Source: Opitutaceae bacterium UBA6669 (GTDB taxonomy: Bacteria; Verrucomicrobiota; Verrucomicrobiia; Opitutales; Opitutaceae). Taken from it: a stretch of 6,174 nt of DNA. Every line of letters begins with the position of its first letter. Positions within the stretch are counted from its first letter, which is position 1. The DNA lies in NCBI GenBank assembly GCA_002455175.1, contig DKKJ01000431.1, forward strand, positions 1-6,174, given 5' to 3'. Below, in pieces: positions 5,703 to 6,174 of the stretch. The notes under the pieces are model-generated. The model had not been told where the DNA came from, made no database searches, and worked only from the letters and a program-made list of their open reading frames with translations. A program made the translations under genes and the position numbers.

Positions 5703-6174
5703 CTAGGGCTTGAATTGCGTAGCGATAATTTTCAACGCGTGTCGGTGAAGGCCGGTGGAGCTCCAGCAGAGGTCGGATTGGATCTCTGCCTTTATGCCCG
5801 CGTCAAAAAGAGAAAACATGATGCCCAGGACGCAGGCATCCGTTTCGACTCCGCAGAGAATTACTCGTCGAATACCTGCCCGACGGAGCTGTTCAATTTG
5901 TCCCGGGCGCAAGCCATAGGTGGCTTTGTCGAGAATCAGGTCGCCGCGCGCAGGTACTAACCGCAGCTCAGTTTCTTTCGAGCCCGGCGGACAGCAGGTC
6001 ATTTTTAGTTGGGTGCGAAAGAAGGAGCCTTTCGGATTGACGAAACGGGTGAAAACGCGGCGTGAGAAGCTTTCGCTGTAGTGGCGGATTTTTTCGACGA
6101 GTCGAGCAGGGATGGGAAAAGCGTGTTGGACGTCGACGATCAAAAGGGCGGTCGATGGCGGCTGTCGACGGCGG
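5703..6174 (-). CDS. Isochorismatase-family cysteine hydrolase (5' end outside the window)
   Basis: At least 156 residues of a cysteine hydrolase of the isochorismatase superfamily. Relatives include nicotinamidase, N-carbamoylsarcosine amidase and isochorismatase. The catalytic triad is visible: Asp in L-I-V-D-V-Q-H-A-F (codon 6134-6132), Lys in L-D-K-A-T-Y-G (5927-5925) and the nucleophile Cys in G-V-E-T-D-A-C-V-L-G (5834-5832). The reading frame stays open to the right edge of the window, reading R-R-R-Q-P-P-S-T-A-L before L-I-V-D-V-Q. Because this family starts its first beta strand with T-A-L-L-x-V-D, the true start lies upstream, beyond 6174; the TTG at 6143 that can be read as a start is inside the first strand. 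Probably only a few residues are missing. The C-terminus (A-T-Q-F-K-P) ends at a TAG one codon before the TTG of the repeat-protein gene. The specific substrate cannot be inferred. Confidence 0.88.
   Translation of the reverse strand, partial: RRRQPPSTALLIVDVQHAFPIPARLVEKIRHYSESFSRRVFTRFVNPKGSFFRTQLKMTCCPPGSKETELRLVPARGDLILDKATYGLRPGQIEQLRRAGIRRVILCGVETDACVLGIMFSLFDAGIKAEIQSDLCWSSTGLHRHALKIIATQFKP

Noticed and set aside
5585..6160. The 12-mer GACCGCCCTTTT (minus strand) occurs both in the hydrolase first-strand region and in the membrane-segment region of the repeat protein, possibly a direct repeat.
   Set aside because: The identity does not extend beyond the 12-mer, and both copies simply encode T-A-L in hydrophobic segments. 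Most likely coincidence of codon use.

Overview
The window is a densely coded, moderately GC-rich bacterial chromosome segment. All six recognisable genes lie on the minus strand, so transcription runs from right to left. The best taxonomic clue is the large membrane-anchored protein built from divergent 32-residue repeats of the type W-A-x-x-D-P-x-x-A. As I recall, such proteins are common in Verrucomicrobiota (and relatives in the PVC group). The lack of recognisable Shine-Dalgarno motifs before the five visible starts, and the use of GTG and TTG starts, fit that view but do not prove it. The phylum call is an inference.

Layout in order of transcription (right to left). (1) 6174-5703: an isochorismatase-family cysteine hydrolase, cut by the right edge of the window. 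(2) 5699-3420: a 759-residue protein with one N-terminal membrane anchor and 19 tandem alpha-helical repeats. It starts at a TTG only one codon after, and in the same frame as, the hydrolase stop. (3) 3345-2773: a flavodoxin-like NADPH-dependent FMN reductase. (4) 2594-1644: a histone-deacetylase-family (AcuC/COG0123-like) zinc amidohydrolase with a full active site. (5) 1619-735: a metallo-beta-lactamase-fold hydrolase of the NAPE-PLD/UlaG-like type, 24 bases after the deacetylase gene. (6) 544-23: a UPF0114 (YqhA-like) four-helix membrane protein.

The spacing suggests two tight pairs: hydrolase with repeat protein (3-base gap) and deacetylase-like enzyme with MBL-fold hydrolase (24-base gap). 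Gaps of 74, 178 and 190 bases separate the others. The two larger gaps hold short inverted repeats that could be weak hairpins or operator sites; none has a T-tract that would make it a clear intrinsic terminator. No RNA genes, CRISPR arrays, insertion sequences or phage genes are visible, and no stretch over 300 bases lacks a gene.

Most of the content is ordinary soluble metabolism: hydrolysis of amide, ester or phosphodiester bonds and flavin-dependent reduction. The real unknowns are the role of the 19-repeat anchored solenoid and its coupling to the upstream cysteine hydrolase, and whether the deacetylase-like and MBL-fold enzymes act on one substrate.
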